Positions 1 through 10,441 of a DNA stretch of 64,000 bases are shown here, piece after piece. A model generated the notes under the pieces. That model did no database searches. It was not told the DNA's origin and was given only the letters and a program-made list of their open reading frames with translations. Where the stretch lies: contig JAAVTG010000343.1 of the NCBI GenBank assembly GCA_011947345.1, forward strand, positions 44,860-108,859, written 5' to 3'. Positions within the stretch are counted from its first letter, which is position 1. Every line of letters starts with the position of its first letter. The stretch is from Phytophthora quininea. Taxonomy: Eukaryota; Oomycota; Peronosporomycetes; Peronosporales; Peronosporaceae. The translations under genes and the position numbers were made by a program.

Positions 1-480
1 CGGCGGGCTGGATCTGCTCTTCGGGTGCTTCGAGGATAATTGATCTATGAAGATCGAACGTCTTGGCGGGACGTGGGAGATCAGGAGTAGCGTAAGAATC
101 CTCACTCTACGTCCTTGAGTAGTTACTAGACCAGTAATTGCTTGGATCTACTTTGATCTGGGGCCTGGATCTTGGATCCAGATGGGGTTCCCTTGAGGGG
201 TGTGTTGTCTTCCTTTTCCTTACTTGACGCTTCCAATAGCGTGATCTTGGGGTGTTGAGGGTCAATCAGTCGTCCTGGCCAAGTAGTAACTCCAGTAGAC
301 TTCGAATCTGCACTTGGTACAGTGGATCCAGGCTGCGAGTGGATCTGGCCAATATATTATCCAGATCACCCGAGCACTGCTTGATCCGCGGTGATCCCGA
401 CGTAGCTTGACTGGACCAATGTAGATCCCGTAGTCGTGAGCACTAGGAAGGGCGCTTGTGGTGTACAAGGCAAATTCGGC
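1..480 (-). mobile_element. Partial gypsy LTR, reverse orientation
   Basis: The reverse complement of positions 1 to about 480 aligns with 56232-56714, the LTR of Gypsy-R at the other end of the window. Window base 1 pairs with 56714, and the shared stretch includes the region around the two AGATCCA-rich blocks near 56525-56580. The similarity fades beyond 480, although 480-780 stays rich in GGATCC and GATC like the Gypsy-R family. The LTR continues off the left edge, since about 120 bases of the Gypsy-R LTR remain unmatched. It may be a solo LTR or one end of an element outside the window. No open reading frame here looks genuine. Confidence 0.75.
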
Positions 481-760
481 TCTCTACTAAAGAAATTATG
501 AATGGATCCATGGAGATTCCATCCCGAAACCTATCATCTGCACCATTTCTGTACCTGCCGCTGGGTGCTGTCGCTTGGTCGGTCCTCTGGTCTGCCAGAT
601 CCACGCCTGGCACGGCCTCAGTTGCAGATCTGGGTTGCCCACGCCTGGATCCATCGCTTCCACGATGTATCCATATCTGATCCGGGAATCTGAATCTGGA
701 TCTAGCACGCTGGGTTCCCATATCGACCCCATTTCCGGGAAAGCGCTTCACCACAGTCGT

Positions 761-1489
761 TTAGGGTGCCATATCCCGCGGTGAGCGTCCCCATCCTTCC
801 TTCGACGATGTGCGATTGCCCCGCCCCACCTTTAGCAAAGCTTCCCCAGTGGTGCAGCCATGAATAACCCGATTCTTGGCAACCCAGAACGCCAAGTAGA
901 CCCCGCCGCGAGAGTGGCTGTCTTCCGGTTCGTTTGCCAGCCCGGCGACCGGGGAGGCAGCGCCTCCCGGACCTCCTCCAGCGACGGCGGGTCGAGTGTC
1001 TCCGGCACGGTCTGTCTCACAATCCTGCGGAGGGCGCCGTCGGCAGCATTCACCACATCCCAAAGGGGCAACGTAGTGGTGGCCCCGGCGAACGTTGAAT
1101 GAATAGGGGGAGGGGGCACCATTAAATTCCCAGCTCTGTTATGGCCCCGCTTCTGCAGCTGGAAGGCGTCGACGAAATGCTGCTGGTTGGCATGGCCACG
1201 CTTGGCCCGCCAGACTCGCTGAAGCCAGCGCAGCGAGGTAGCGGACCGTCTCGCGGCCGGTCATCTCGGCGAGGCGGTCATACTGTCGTAGGCGGCCGTG
1301 GTCGGAAACCAGTCGCCGCAGAATCGCCATGATGCGCGCGGCCTCGGTGTCTATAGTGGCGAAAGTGAAAGTGGTGCGCAATAAGCGATGGAAGTATTCC
1401 TCGAGTGAGTCGCGACGGATAAAATAATTATACCCGTCATGAAATAGTTTTGAGTCTCTGAGATATGCTAGAAATTCGCATATCTCCAC
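761..1489 (-). pseudogene. Unrecognised broken gene
   Basis: Two consecutive reverse-strand reading frames look like pieces of one protein. The first, 1489-1139, gives 116 residues rich in Leu, Arg and aromatic residues (for example LEEYFHRLLRTTF and LRQYDRLAEMTG) and ends at a TAA. The second, 1122-832, is in another frame and contains an acidic-basic helical stretch (SLEEVREALPPRSPG). The regular amphipathic pattern suggests a real coding origin with a frameshift between the halves. I do not recognise the family. A transposon accessory or gag-like protein is possible, given that gypsy debris lies on both sides. Confidence 0.4.
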
Positions 1490-1941
1490 TATCAGATTTC
1501 GAACAGAGAAGGTGTAACGGGGTTACACCAAAGTCATAACCGTGCGTTGACTTTGGAGGTTACACGAAACTCTTAACCGTGTATAGAGTTTCGACTGTGT
1601 AGCCATCTGGCTCTCCACCACTCATTTACATATCTCTTAGGTTAACTATGCCACATAGTTTAGTCTATACATTTACACCAAGGTCAGATAAACAATTCGA
1701 TTCAGTTCTGTTTTTGCAGTTAATTCGTGTTGTCCTTGTTTTAAGGGACACTGACTCTGCGAGTCCTAGTTACGGGATTGTACTTTGCTCTTGTATAGAA
1801 CCGAAGGCAGGACGCCTAAGGACACTGACTCGTGGAGTCCTACGTCTTCCTCTGTGTTCGTTCACTGCTACGCAGCTCCGCTGCATCTGGTAGCACTTGT
1901 AGTCAATCCGACTCCTGAGCCGTCGATTAACCTCTGTGAGG
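1490..1941. repeat. AT-richer spacer with an imperfect direct repeat
   Basis: No gene is visible. The stretch just upstream of the gag remnant contains an imperfect direct repeat: AAGGGACACTGACTC followed by GAGTCCTA near 1742-1768, and AAGGACACTGACTC followed by GAGTCCTA near 1817-1843. Paired GGTTACACC/GGTGTAAC words lie near 1510-1565. By position this could be the LTR or leader of the gag-bearing element that follows, but I could not find a second LTR copy downstream. Confidence 0.35.
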
Positions 1942-2417
1942 ATGGAGCAAGCAGCGTTTGCGCACTTGACTCCCAGTCACCAGGACACGCTTAATAAGCT
2001 GGCATCCTTGCTGGGCCGTGAGACCATGGCGCTCCTTGCATCGCAAGGGTCTGACGCCGTGACGGCGCTCCTTGAGGCGTTCTCGAAGTACGAGAATGCT
2101 ATGCTGGTGCAGCCCCCCTCCCCCCTTCGGGCGAAGTCGCACTCCGTGAGCGTGACGATTTTCTCGGGGAAGGAGGGGAGAACCTCCTGTTGTGGACCCG
2201 AGAGGTCGAGATGGCCATGGGATCGGCCATGCTCCAAATGGAGAATCAGCGCGTGGCGCTTGCGATCTCTAAGATCGAAGGGCGAGCGAGAAAATGGGCC
2301 TTGACGTCGGGAACGTCTGTCGAAGAGGCCTTCCCGACCTGGAAGGAGCTGAAGGAGAAGCTCCTTCAGGTGTACTCGCCGCCTAACCAGGCGTATCGCA
2401 TGAGGTCACTGTGGTAA
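1942..2417 (+). pseudogene. gypsy gag remnant
   Basis: Starting at ATG 1942, the frame reads MEQAAFAHLTPSHQDTL and continues through a helical stretch to VTIFSGKEG. It then shifts frame near 2180 and continues as LLLWTREVEMAMG, KIEGRARKWAL and FPTWKELKEKLLQVYSPP. The order, a substrate-like FxGKEGxxxLLWxREVE segment followed by W...F..L...F.PP.., is the usual core of Ty3/gypsy gag (Retrotrans_gag). Reading is lost after 2417, where unrelated sequence begins. No zinc knuckle, protease or reverse transcriptase follows, so this is a truncated copy. Confidence 0.65.
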
Positions 2418-4112
2418 AGCGATTTGCCTGGGAAGCGGGGGCGAATCGTCAGGCATCGCGATACGTGGCGAGGATTCACTCACGGTCATTCCCAACGGAG
2501 TCTTCCCTGATTGGCTGGATTTTTAAGTCTGGCGAGATCTCAATGGTCGGTCGGCGGGAATCACTTTTGTGGATTGACCCATTACGCCCAACGGAAGGCG
2601 CTGTGATTAGCCATTCCTCATAATCTTCGGTGACACGTCGACGTCACCTTTTCCGACGGAAAAAGATCCAGACGACCCTTCCCAAGGCTTGGCAACTGTT
2701 GGAGGCCTCGATGACCGTTCGAAAAGCTCGTTAGCTGCTGCCCGAAACCTCGATGACTCTTGGGAGGGATCGACAGCAACGACCCGACAATTCCGAAACC
2801 TCGGTGACCAGTCTGGGAGCTCGGTGCTCTTCGGGGACCTCGGCGGTGGGTTCAACGATGTCACAGTTAGGAAACGGATCGAATTACACTGCATATTTCT
2901 ATGGAAAATAGGAAAGATAGTGTAGCGTACTTCCCGCCCTTTTGATCAGCTCTTTTGCTGCTTCTTCGGTAGTCACAGGCCAAGTGTGTGAACGCTGTTG
3001 TTGTTTCGGGGACTCCTTCGACTGCTGCATCCTCAACTCCTGCTGGGTTCGTCCTGAGAACCTCTCTGGACGCGCCGGTATTCGTCGTCCACTGACGGCG
3101 ACACCTATTTGTATTCAGTACTAAGTTCTGCTACAGGCACTACCTGTCGCTACCTCCGTTCCTGCTTCGTCTGCTTCGCCTTCTGTTTCATCTTTGTCTT
3201 CTGCTTCTGCACTCTCGCCTGCCAATTCGAAAGTGACTGCTTCGCCGTCTGCACCAGGCTGCTCGCACGCGATCTCCCCTGCTGTCCGCTACCGCGTGGT
3301 GGCCTCTTCGTTCTCCGCACCTGCTGCTGCTACATTGGGAACTTTAGGCAGCTGGCCGATCCCGTCGCCACACGGGCTGACCCTCACGGTTGCCATCGAT
3401 CATTCTGCTGCTTCTACAATCGACGTCGGCTCGTGGTTGCTGCTGGCCCCATTACAATGGGATTTACATAAGCCCGAATGGGCACTACATATACAGATCA
3501 AAATTTCCCCTCAAGCACACAAGGGCCAAATCCGGCAGCAGAATCATCTTCGGTACGTTGCGTCTGGATCCGCCCGTTTGAGCGGGTTATGTTTGTCGGT
3601 GGGCACGTTTATCCGTGAGGACAGTGCTCGCCCCTCGGCCAAGCCAAGAGTTTGTGGCGAGGTTGAGTGTGTTGAGCGTGACGGCTGAATTGCCGGCGCT
3701 TGTGTTCGGGGCCGAGTGTCTCTCCCGCTTATCGAAAGGTCACCGCAGGCTGAGACCTCGGTGGGCTCGCAGTCGGCCTTAATTGGCTTTGGACCCTTCT
3801 GCTGTTGGGTCAGCGAGGTTTGGCGCACTAGCGAGCTCGTGCTAGTAGCGTCTGTTTACTTGGGAAGTTTGCGTGGACGGATCGCAAGACCAGTCAGTCC
3901 CGGTGCTAGAGCTGAGTCTGGGTCTTCAGAATTGAGCCCCAACTCTCGTTGATCTTCCTGGTTGACGTATTGTTGTGGGTGGAGTCTATCCGTACTACCA
4001 ACGGGTTTTCACGTGGAGTCCTATACCACATGTCCTGCTGACAAGGAGTCAGGTGTGCGAACGCTGCCTGCTCGATCCTCACTGAGTTTCAGTCGACGAC
4101 TATAAATTGTAA
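2418..4112. other. Unassigned stretch, possible element debris
   Basis: No recognisable gene. 2600-2870 holds a loose repeat based on ACCTCGATGAC and GACCTCGGYG words. 3120-3560 is pyrimidine-rich, with a Ser/Ala/Pro-rich open stretch that looks low-complexity rather than a known domain. It resembles the linker of gypsy gag proteins, but there is no knuckle motif to confirm this. The stretch separates the gag remnant from the Harbinger-like scrap and may be the internal part of a deleted element. Confidence 0.3.
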
Positions 4113-4385
4113 TTAAATGTAATTGTCGCGACCGAGCGCTGTGGTCAGGAACGGTGTCAGCAAGTGGTCCCTCGCCTTGTACGCATCGTCAGTGACGATG
4201 TAGACACCGTTTTCTGTCTTTTCAATTACATCAGGCAAAAGACTTTCTGGATGTGCCTCAAAATAATTAATACCACCAAGATGAGCAGCCTCCAAGCAAG
4301 AAAAGTAGCTGAAGGGCTCACAACATGTCTAAACGCTGATGCTCATATAAGCGCAGTTTCCACTGAAACACGAGGGAGGCCCTGT
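4113..4385 (-). pseudogene. Harbinger-like (DDE_Tnp_4) transposase scrap
   Basis: The reverse-strand frame reads CCEPFSYFSCLEAAHLGG, then SLLPDVIEKTENGVYIVTDD, then AYKARDHLLTPF. In PIF/Harbinger-type nucleases the second catalytic Asp sits in a Y..GD.AY......LLTPF context, which fits this block (here TDDAYKARDHLLTPF). One in-frame TAG lies near 4335. The frame ends with a stop at 4113 and lacks the first and third catalytic regions, so only about 90 codons survive. No terminal repeats or second Harbinger gene were found nearby. Confidence 0.5.
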
Positions 4386-4852
4386 ACCATCGATCTTCGA
4401 AGGGGAGCCTGCCACCTGTCCATTGCTCTAATGCCCCATCAAAAAATACAACCGCCGCTGCGCAGTTTGAATGCTCCTCGGTTTGAGGCGTTTAAAGCCT
4501 TATCTTCAGCTGTGGGATGGTAGGTTTGGTTTAGTGTCTATTGTATCGTAGAAAAATTTATAGTAGTGAGAGGCGGTGAGTTCGCTCAGACTCTATACCG
4601 TACAACTTTTGTCATAATTCTCCTCTTAATCATTAAGCACATTACAAACTAGCCAAGCACAGCAATTATATTCATTGAGATGTGCACGTTATCTCATAGA
4701 GCGCACGGTAATTTATTATAAAAGCTTATCGTAAGACCTATGCGGTCCAGAACCACCAGTTCTGGCGCTATTGGCGCTAAGTTTCCTCGCTTCGTTTTTG
4801 CTTTTGCCGGAATAGAGCATTTCTCAATTCTCTACCGCTTAACTAGCGTGAC
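4386..4852. other. Spacer without recognisable gene
   Basis: AT-rich stretch (notably 4540-4735) between the Harbinger-like and pogo-like scraps. I see no long open frame, terminal repeat or RNA gene. Confidence 0.5.
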
Positions 4853-5020
4853 AATGGCACCTGTAGGAAGACCACGCATCAATGGCAATGAAGCTAGGCC
4901 AAAACGGTACAAAAGAGTAGCTGTGTCGTACATGTACGAGCTACAGGTTTTGCGCTATCTCGATGAGGCCTCAATGGCCGAGACTGTTTCGTATTTTTTT
5001 TTGGTGACCTTAGCGCCCAG
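4853..5020 (+). pseudogene. pogo-like N-terminal scrap
   Basis: From ATG 4853 the frame reads MAPVGRPRINGNEARPKRYK and then RVAVSYMYELQVLRYLDEAS. A basic GRPR start followed by a helix with the pattern YKRVAVSY...QVLRYLDE is typical of the psq/HTH DNA-binding N-terminus of oomycete pogo-type transposases. The rest is lost: the frame degenerates into a T-run near 4990 and no DDE domain follows here. The other pogo copy, at 23536, lacks this exact segment, so they may be different subfamilies. Confidence 0.35.
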
Positions 5021-5370
5021 GTTTTCCAGATTTAGATTTCACTCAGAATTCTGATTCGCCAGGTATTGTCCGAGGTATGTTCCAGGATGTCTACAGGGTT
5101 CCTTGTCGAGAACGATCTCATCTGCAAGTAATCTATCTTGGGACATATACATTCTCGGTCCAGGTTTTCCCTGTTTTGAAAACCCGGACAATTCATATGG
5201 GCAGAACTCGATCAAAAGTGGGAATGATGGTCATGCAACAAGTCGGATTTGGAGTTTCGGACGGAGTCGATGGTGTACCCATCCAAAAGCTCATGTACCC
5301 ATACAGGTATTGTCCGTGCACCCACTTGAGTTGAACGCGGCAGCATGCACTCATCACCTTCTCTTTGTGA
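5021..5370. other. 3' flank of MULE-A
   Basis: No gene. Contains several CAGGTATTGTCCG and ACCCATCC/ACCCATAC words (5060-5330) resembling the ACCTGG/ACCGG words found in the MULE introns. This may be the terminal region of MULE-A, but I could not pair it with an inverted repeat beyond 23344. Confidence 0.35.
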
Positions 5371-6551
5371 CTAGTCCCGCTGCGTGGAGATGATCTTGTG
5401 CAGCATAGCGAATCGCCGCTTGATTATGTTGGTTGGGGATACATTGCGCAGCGCGTCGTTGTCTACACATGCCCAGAATAGCCGGCACACAAGGACACCG
5501 CAGTTATCGCTGTCGTCCTGTCTTAGCTCCGTCACCTTCACATTAGTGTAAGTCGCGCCCTGCAGAGAACCCGAACGAATCTCACCAGTCGACTTTTAAA
5601 ACTTTTTCATATTTCTTTTGCCCCCTTTGCTGTCGTACATCTTAACAAGCTTGGCGTTTCGATCCACGACCAAGCAGCCCCAATGAACTCCTCCGAAACT
5701 GATAGGTAGCAGCACGAACGGGTATTTTGCAACACCAGACGCAATTTCCTCCAGTGTTTTATGAGAAAGTTTGCCTTTCTCCTTCCCTTTGGTCTGTATC
5801 TTCTTGGGTAGAAGAAGTATCACTGTTGTCTTATTTTTGTATTGTGCCGGCACCACTGTGAACGCCCTCGTGGCGTTGTCATTCAACCACGTCGAGTATC
5901 TGAAGCAGTACAGATCCGAGTGTACTATGTCAAAGCCAAATCCCAGCAGCGGTGTGTGTGGCCAGTTCTCCAAAAAGGTAGGCAATATGTTTTCGTAGCA
6001 GGAATAGGATTGTCCAAAAGTGGTTTCACTTCTCCGACAATCCATGAACAACACTGCAGAGCCTCACGACACGTTGCCTGCATATTGTACACCCACTGCA
6101 TTGCGTCCAGCTGTGGTCTTGTAAAATGACCCACCTTTCCGATCATCGCCAAGTATCGAACTTCTTCAGCAACGGCCTCACCATCGCTGTCTAACTCGGA
6201 AGACTCTTCTTTGGTTAGCCCATTCTGCAACTTTTCAAGTGCACATTTAACTATCGACTCGGGAAGTTGAAACTGGATCCTTTCCGCTACGTACTCGTCA
6301 TCAACACGCCACATGATAGCTCTGCCTTTTCCTCTGGATACGCCCTGGTAGGTAGTAAGAAACGAGCTCATCTCGCGGACACTTGGGTTGATTTTGTTGA
6401 GTGAAGCAACTACATCGACAACATCGCTCTCGCGTAATAAAGCTTGCAGTTTTGTTCCGTTGTTGTACTCCTTGAGGGCGGTCTTTGACTTCTCCTTCTG
6501 AGCCGCACGATTTAGACGTGGTCTGCGAACTGATCTGATGTTACCGGTCAA
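5371..6551 (-). pseudogene. MULE-A Ulp1-like (C48) cysteine protease
   Basis: Ulp1/SENP enzymes cut SUMO or related modifiers; some MULEs carry one. The frame 6551-5925 gives a 200-residue N-terminal region. A shifted frame 6054-5596 has WLNDNATRAF, YPFVLLPISF, then GGVHWGCLVVDR with the catalytic His and KLVKMYDS with the catalytic Asp. After a stop at 5596 the third part, ending with TAG at 5371, reads VTELRQDDSDNCGVLVCRLF and supplies the Gln and the Cys. All four catalytic residues are thus present, but split by one frameshift (about 5950-6050) and by either a stop or a very short intron between about 5570 and 5595 (a GTGAGA...CTGCAG segment is visible). Confidence 0.7.
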
Positions 6552-6935
6552 CTTTTATCATCACCTATGCACTCGTTGTCCCCTTCCCCTTCTTCGTTTG
6601 CGCCACCTCCTCCTGCGCCACCACCACCAGAACTACTACCTCCACCTTGGCCAGATGGGCAGCCACCACACAAAACCGGGTGGTCCAAACAGGGGTAGCC
6701 GTGACGCAGGTTGTACCACCACTTTTCATGCTGGTCCACCGCGTCTTTGAATTCGTTATCTGGCAAGCAGCCAACCTCGCTGCTTATGCACCCAAATGCT
6801 TGCTCAGCACGACGGTACATTTCTGTCTCGCTCAACATCCTGATATCAGCAGGGCCTTTTGCCTTGTAAATCTTTGCCACAAATGGAGCTGCTACCTCGG
6901 CCAACTCGCCCAGGTCTAGTCGACTCTGACCGAAC
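6548..6935 (-). pseudogene. MULE-A linker segment between SWIM finger and protease
   Basis: Open frame from about 6935 through LAEVAAPFVAKIYKAKGP and EMYRRAEQAFGCISSEVG to a glycine/serine-rich tail encoded by a CCACC/TCCTCC repeat (6595-6660). The position matches the Ala/Asp/Val-rich linker of MULE-B (49484-50209). Cys residues near the end (CLDHPVLCGGC) could form a small metal site, but no family is recognised. The stop at 6548 just overlaps the start of the protease frame. Confidence 0.45.
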
Positions 6936-7326
6936 TATCTACAACAACATTTAGCACATGATACATGTTAATTGGTCGAAACCTAGCAAAAACATGGAAG
7001 TACCTGGGTGAAATCGCAGAATATAGAATGATGAATGGGTGGCCGCAAGTCTTCCTGTATCCCATTGCGTGTCTGCATGAAAGCTTTATTGTCCGTGAAA
7101 ACTCGCAGTCACATACCCAGTCTTCTTTCTCGAGAAGGTACTCATGTTCACCCCGCTGAACCGTGATAGTAGAGCCGTTGTCTTTGAATGTGTAGCTACT
7201 CGCGACTGATGGATCCATCGCAATGTCGAATTGCAACTTGATGGCAGCAGCAACCCACTGTGTAGTCATGCTCAATGCCACATTAACTTCCTCCAGATAC
7301 GCACGATCTCGCAGCGTTCCAGACAT
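6916..7326 (-). pseudogene. MULE-A SWIM zinc finger region
   Basis: Frame 7326-6916 starts MSGTLRDRAYLEEVNVAL and contains EDWVCDCEFSRTIKLSCRHA, a CxC...CxH SWIM finger, the DNA-binding finger that follows the nuclease in MULE transposases. Downstream, around 7060-6940, the reading becomes implausible. The DNA there (CACCCAGGTACTTCCATG) resembles the MULE-A intron at 7949-8040, so an intron is likely between the SWIM exon and the linker exon. Confidence 0.65.
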
Positions 7327-8096
7327 TTCAATCTGGGTCTTTTATGTCTCTTCAACTCGCTTTTAGTACTCCGTCGGCACACTCAAGCTAGCTCTCATCG
7401 TTAAATGGCCTTTTAGACTGCGCTTCAGCTTCCCGAACAAGCTCTCCGGTGTGGTTCCCGAAATAGGGCAGATCCACGCGGTGAGCCATCACCTACATGT
7501 CCGTGCATTCATCCCAGTTCTTAACAAAGTATTCCCAAAGCGTCGTGCGCCCGCCTCGAGTAACGAGACTCTTGAACTCGTCTCGATGTACTAAATACTC
7601 ACCAACAGTCCTGGCATAGGTCATGTTCGTGATTGTGTGTTTAATTTGCGTCAACACATCTTCTTCATACACGCCATTAATCTTGGACTTACGGATCCTG
7701 TCATGCAGCCACTTGATCACATGGAAATGACAGCACAGAATTCTGGCTTCCGGAAGCTTCTTGCGGACTACTTCGACTTTGTTCGAATCTTTGTCCACAA
7801 TTACGATACGGACAAAGCGCCAGTAGTCGTTCGCACGCTTGAAGTGATCTAATGCCTTGGACATGTGCCAATCTCCATTCGTTTCAATTAACGAATACTG
7901 CACAGGTTGCCCATGACCAAACTGGTCCATCATCACCATCGTCAGTAGCTGATAGATTTACTTTTACACAAATGAAAACAATACCTGGTCAATACATGGA
8001 TTATACCTGGTGAAACAAGGAGCATGACAAGCGGACTCACTGGTTGGTTTTGTGCGTGCAATCCATTTGCAGCACTTCTGCGAAAATGTCTAACAT
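7327..8096 (-). pseudogene. MULE-A transposase core (RNase-H-fold nuclease)
   Basis: The catalytic core reads MLDIFAEVLQMDCTHKTN (first Asp, 8096-8041), then, after an intron-like gap 8040-7949 with GTGAGT donor and TATCAG acceptor, MVMMDQFGHGQPVQYSLIET, FVRIVIVDKDSNKVEVV (second Asp) and CCHFHVIKWLHDR, the CxxH of MULEs. The Glu region follows in another frame (PESLFGKLKRSLKG, about 7430). Several stops lie between 7493 and 7327. The intron does not restore frame exactly, so an indel at the junction is likely. Conserved motif order makes the family certain and the copy inactive. Confidence 0.7.
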
Positions 8097-8311
8097 CGAA
8101 CGCATGTGACCACTGCAAACTGAAATGACCCCGGTGTCACCACGCGCACTTTCACGCACAGACGACACGTTGTGAGCGGACTCCAAGTTGAAATTTAACG
8201 ATCATCCCTGCAACCGCGTCGTCATCGGATAACTGCACACCAACGGCAATACAAGCAATAATGTGCATAAACGCACCAACACTTGAAATTATACTGCACA
8301 CGTGCCTTGAT

Positions 8312-8621
8312 TTAGCACTCGTGCAAAAGGTTGCGCTCATCGTCCATAGTCACACGATGATTCGGGTTCGCTCGAATGTAATTGTAGATGCTTAGGGAGC
8401 AGGCTTGGGCTTCCACAAGCAGCTCGATGCCCGGCATGAGAAGAGATCCTTCAGGAACCTGGCGAATACCTGAGTAGGACCTGTATATGTCTTCACTGAC
8501 TTGATAATTATGCCAAAACACCTCGCACTTGACGCAGATTCTCCAGCTTTCGTCTTTACCCTTCGTAACTTGTGCCAGCCTCTGGAAAGGGCACTCCGTG
8601 GTGAAGAACTTCTGCGATATA
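8312..8621 (-). pseudogene. MULE-A FAR1-type zinc finger, 3' half
   Basis: From the Gypsy-M junction at 8621 the frame reads ISQKFFTTECPFQRLAQVTK, then ESWRICVKCEVFWHNYQ, and ends at 8312. This is the second half of the FAR1-like DNA-binding domain; the first half, with QRKFICTHG, lies beyond the insertion at about 22690. An apparent ATG at 8659 for this frame lies inside the LTR and is an artefact of the insertion. Confidence 0.65.
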
Positions 8622-9460
8622 TGTGATGTAGCGATTCTCCAAAGGATCGCGGCAGCCAACTATCGCCTTTCCTATTGGCGGAACCAAGGCGCCACTTTGG
8701 GCCAATCGCAGGATCAGACGAAGGTTCATTAACCTCAGGGTGTCGCTACCCTGTGGATCACTATACCGAGGTGGTCACTACTCCGAAGGTTCGTCCGGTC
8801 GCAAGGCCGAATGAGTGGCCCTGGTAGCACCGACCATATTTCACATGATATTTGTATAGAATCATCGGGAAGAGTAGAGTCAGAGAGAGTAAGAGCCCGC
8901 GAGGGAGATACAAACAGAGCAGATATTTCCCCTTACTACCCAAGCGGCCAAGCGTCCTAGGTCAGCACCTTGCCCTTTGCGTTGGGTTATGCCTGCCAGC
9001 GAACACAGACCTTCGTGAAGTGAGTGTTCGTCTGGTCAGGCCAAGAGTGAAGAGTGGTAGTTAGAGTGTATTTTGGTTTGACCCTATTAATAGGGGTTGG
9101 GTGACTGAACCCTTGTGTGGAGTGCTAGAGTCGCATTCCAACGTGACTTCCGGCCGGGGTTATACCCCGGCGCCCCCGTAAAAGAGCCCACGGGACTAGT
9201 CAACCTTCGTCTGTTGGTGCCACGGGGTTTAGTGTGTGTGAAAGAGTGTTTGGTCGTGCAGACGAAAGTTCGTGCCTGTTACGCTCGTGTATATTGCTAG
9301 CAAGCGTAGTCAGTGGGCGAAGGACACACCGGCTCGGGCAGGTCGAATCTGGTCCCTTCAGATTACGCCTTAACATTCGCCTACCGTTCTGGAAGGTGTG
9401 TTGTTGTGTGCGGAAGCTCGCTGCTACATTAGCGAAAGTTCAGTGGATTCCTACACCACA
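8622..9460 (+). repeat. Gypsy-M 5' LTR
   Basis: 839 bp, TG...CA ended. Matches 21794-22631 except for G/T at the seventh base, one extra C in the run near 9174, and A/G in CTACACCACA at the right end. Short open frames within it are not coding. Carries CGAAGGTTCG at 8784 and CGAAAGTTCG at 9263. Confidence 0.95.
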
Positions 9461-9462
9461 AC

Positions 9463-9482
9463 TGGTGCTGCGACCCGGGATC
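9463..9482 (+). other. Gypsy-M primer-binding site
   Basis: TGGTGCTGCGACCCGGGATC starts two bases after the LTR end. It begins with TGG, complementary to a tRNA CCA end, and its complement has the layout of a tRNA acceptor plus T-stem. Gypsy-R has a related TGGTGCGCGTGCCCGG in the same place (56839). The tRNA identity was not determined. Confidence 0.7.
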
Positions 9483-9554
9483 GGTTGTGACCTATTGTTT
9501 ACTGTTTACGTTTGTCAGGTAATTCGAACTACAAGGAGAAGAAGAAGAAGAGGG

Positions 9555-10330
9555 ATGGCAAGAGGATCGACATCAGCGGTACCAGCGACTCCGGTGAAAG
9601 CTGGCGGGACCCGCACTAACGCAACCAGGTCATCGGCGCGGATGGCAACGGTTGATGAACGTTCGGTCAGCTTCGAAACGTCGGGTGACGACGATTCTCA
9701 AGCTGTGAGTGACCACGGAGGTCACGAAGGAGATCGCGGGATGACACCTCATACGGAAGGAAAGACGGAGACCCACGAGGAAGCGATCCTTGCTGCGGGA
9801 AGCCGAGGGGCTGCAAAACCCCTTGCGCGAAACTTAGCTGAAGAGTTGGAGGCAGGGGAGGACCCGGCGCTGCTTATGAAGACTCAGATGAAGGTTCAGA
9901 GGAGGAGGAACCGTCGTCGAAGGCCTGGTATCCTGCTGCGCCAGCGGTGGGAACTCGTCCCCTCGTTAACGGTGACACGCCGGCGGCCAATAAGGTACTG
10001 GCGAGATGCTTCGAGATGATGCGGATGAGTGACTGGATCGACTTGTTCAACCCTCACCCCGTGGGTCAGGCGACTTGGGTGATTCTCGGCGACGAGCTGG
10101 CATACCCAGTGAACTCCCTAAGCGCTCGACAAGTGGTTGAGGATACCGTGTTGCTTCTGCGTGCGATGGGGTCGGAAATTCGCTCGTATCGCTCGGACGC
10201 AGCTCTAAAGATGTGGTCGCCCTCCGAAGCAGGAGCAGAACTGTTCAAGTGGAAGAAGAGGCTTCGTATGGCATTCGGGGTAAAAGGACATCGGGAAGGG
10301 AAGGCAACCAATGGCACGAGCGGCGGTTGA
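9555..10330 (+). pseudogene. Gypsy-M leader ORF (gag N-terminal region)
   Basis: ATG 9555 opens MARGSTSAVPATPVKAGG with an acidic/basic low-complexity stretch to 10019, ending in an Arg-rich tail produced by a frameshift. The next frame, 9947-10330, contains RCFEMMRMSDWIDLFNPHPV and AYPVNSLSARQVVEDTVLLL. The same arrangement, an extra ORF before gag, is seen in Gypsy-R (57205-57621, likewise starting MAR and followed by helical sequence). I do not recognise a domain. A gag matrix-like role is the simplest guess. Confidence 0.5.
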
Positions 10331-10441
10331 AATCCAAGATCCATCGAAAATTCCCTCCCCGAAACCCCAAAGCGGCCGAAGGGGCCAGAGGCGAATATAT
10401 TTTCCGCTGTCGAAGGTTCGCCATACTTTGAAGACGCGCAC

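Noticed and set aside
3194..3688. 164-codon Ser/Ala/Pro-rich ORF as a gene
   Set aside because: The composition follows a pyrimidine-rich low-complexity tract and no domain, start context or homologous arrangement supports it.
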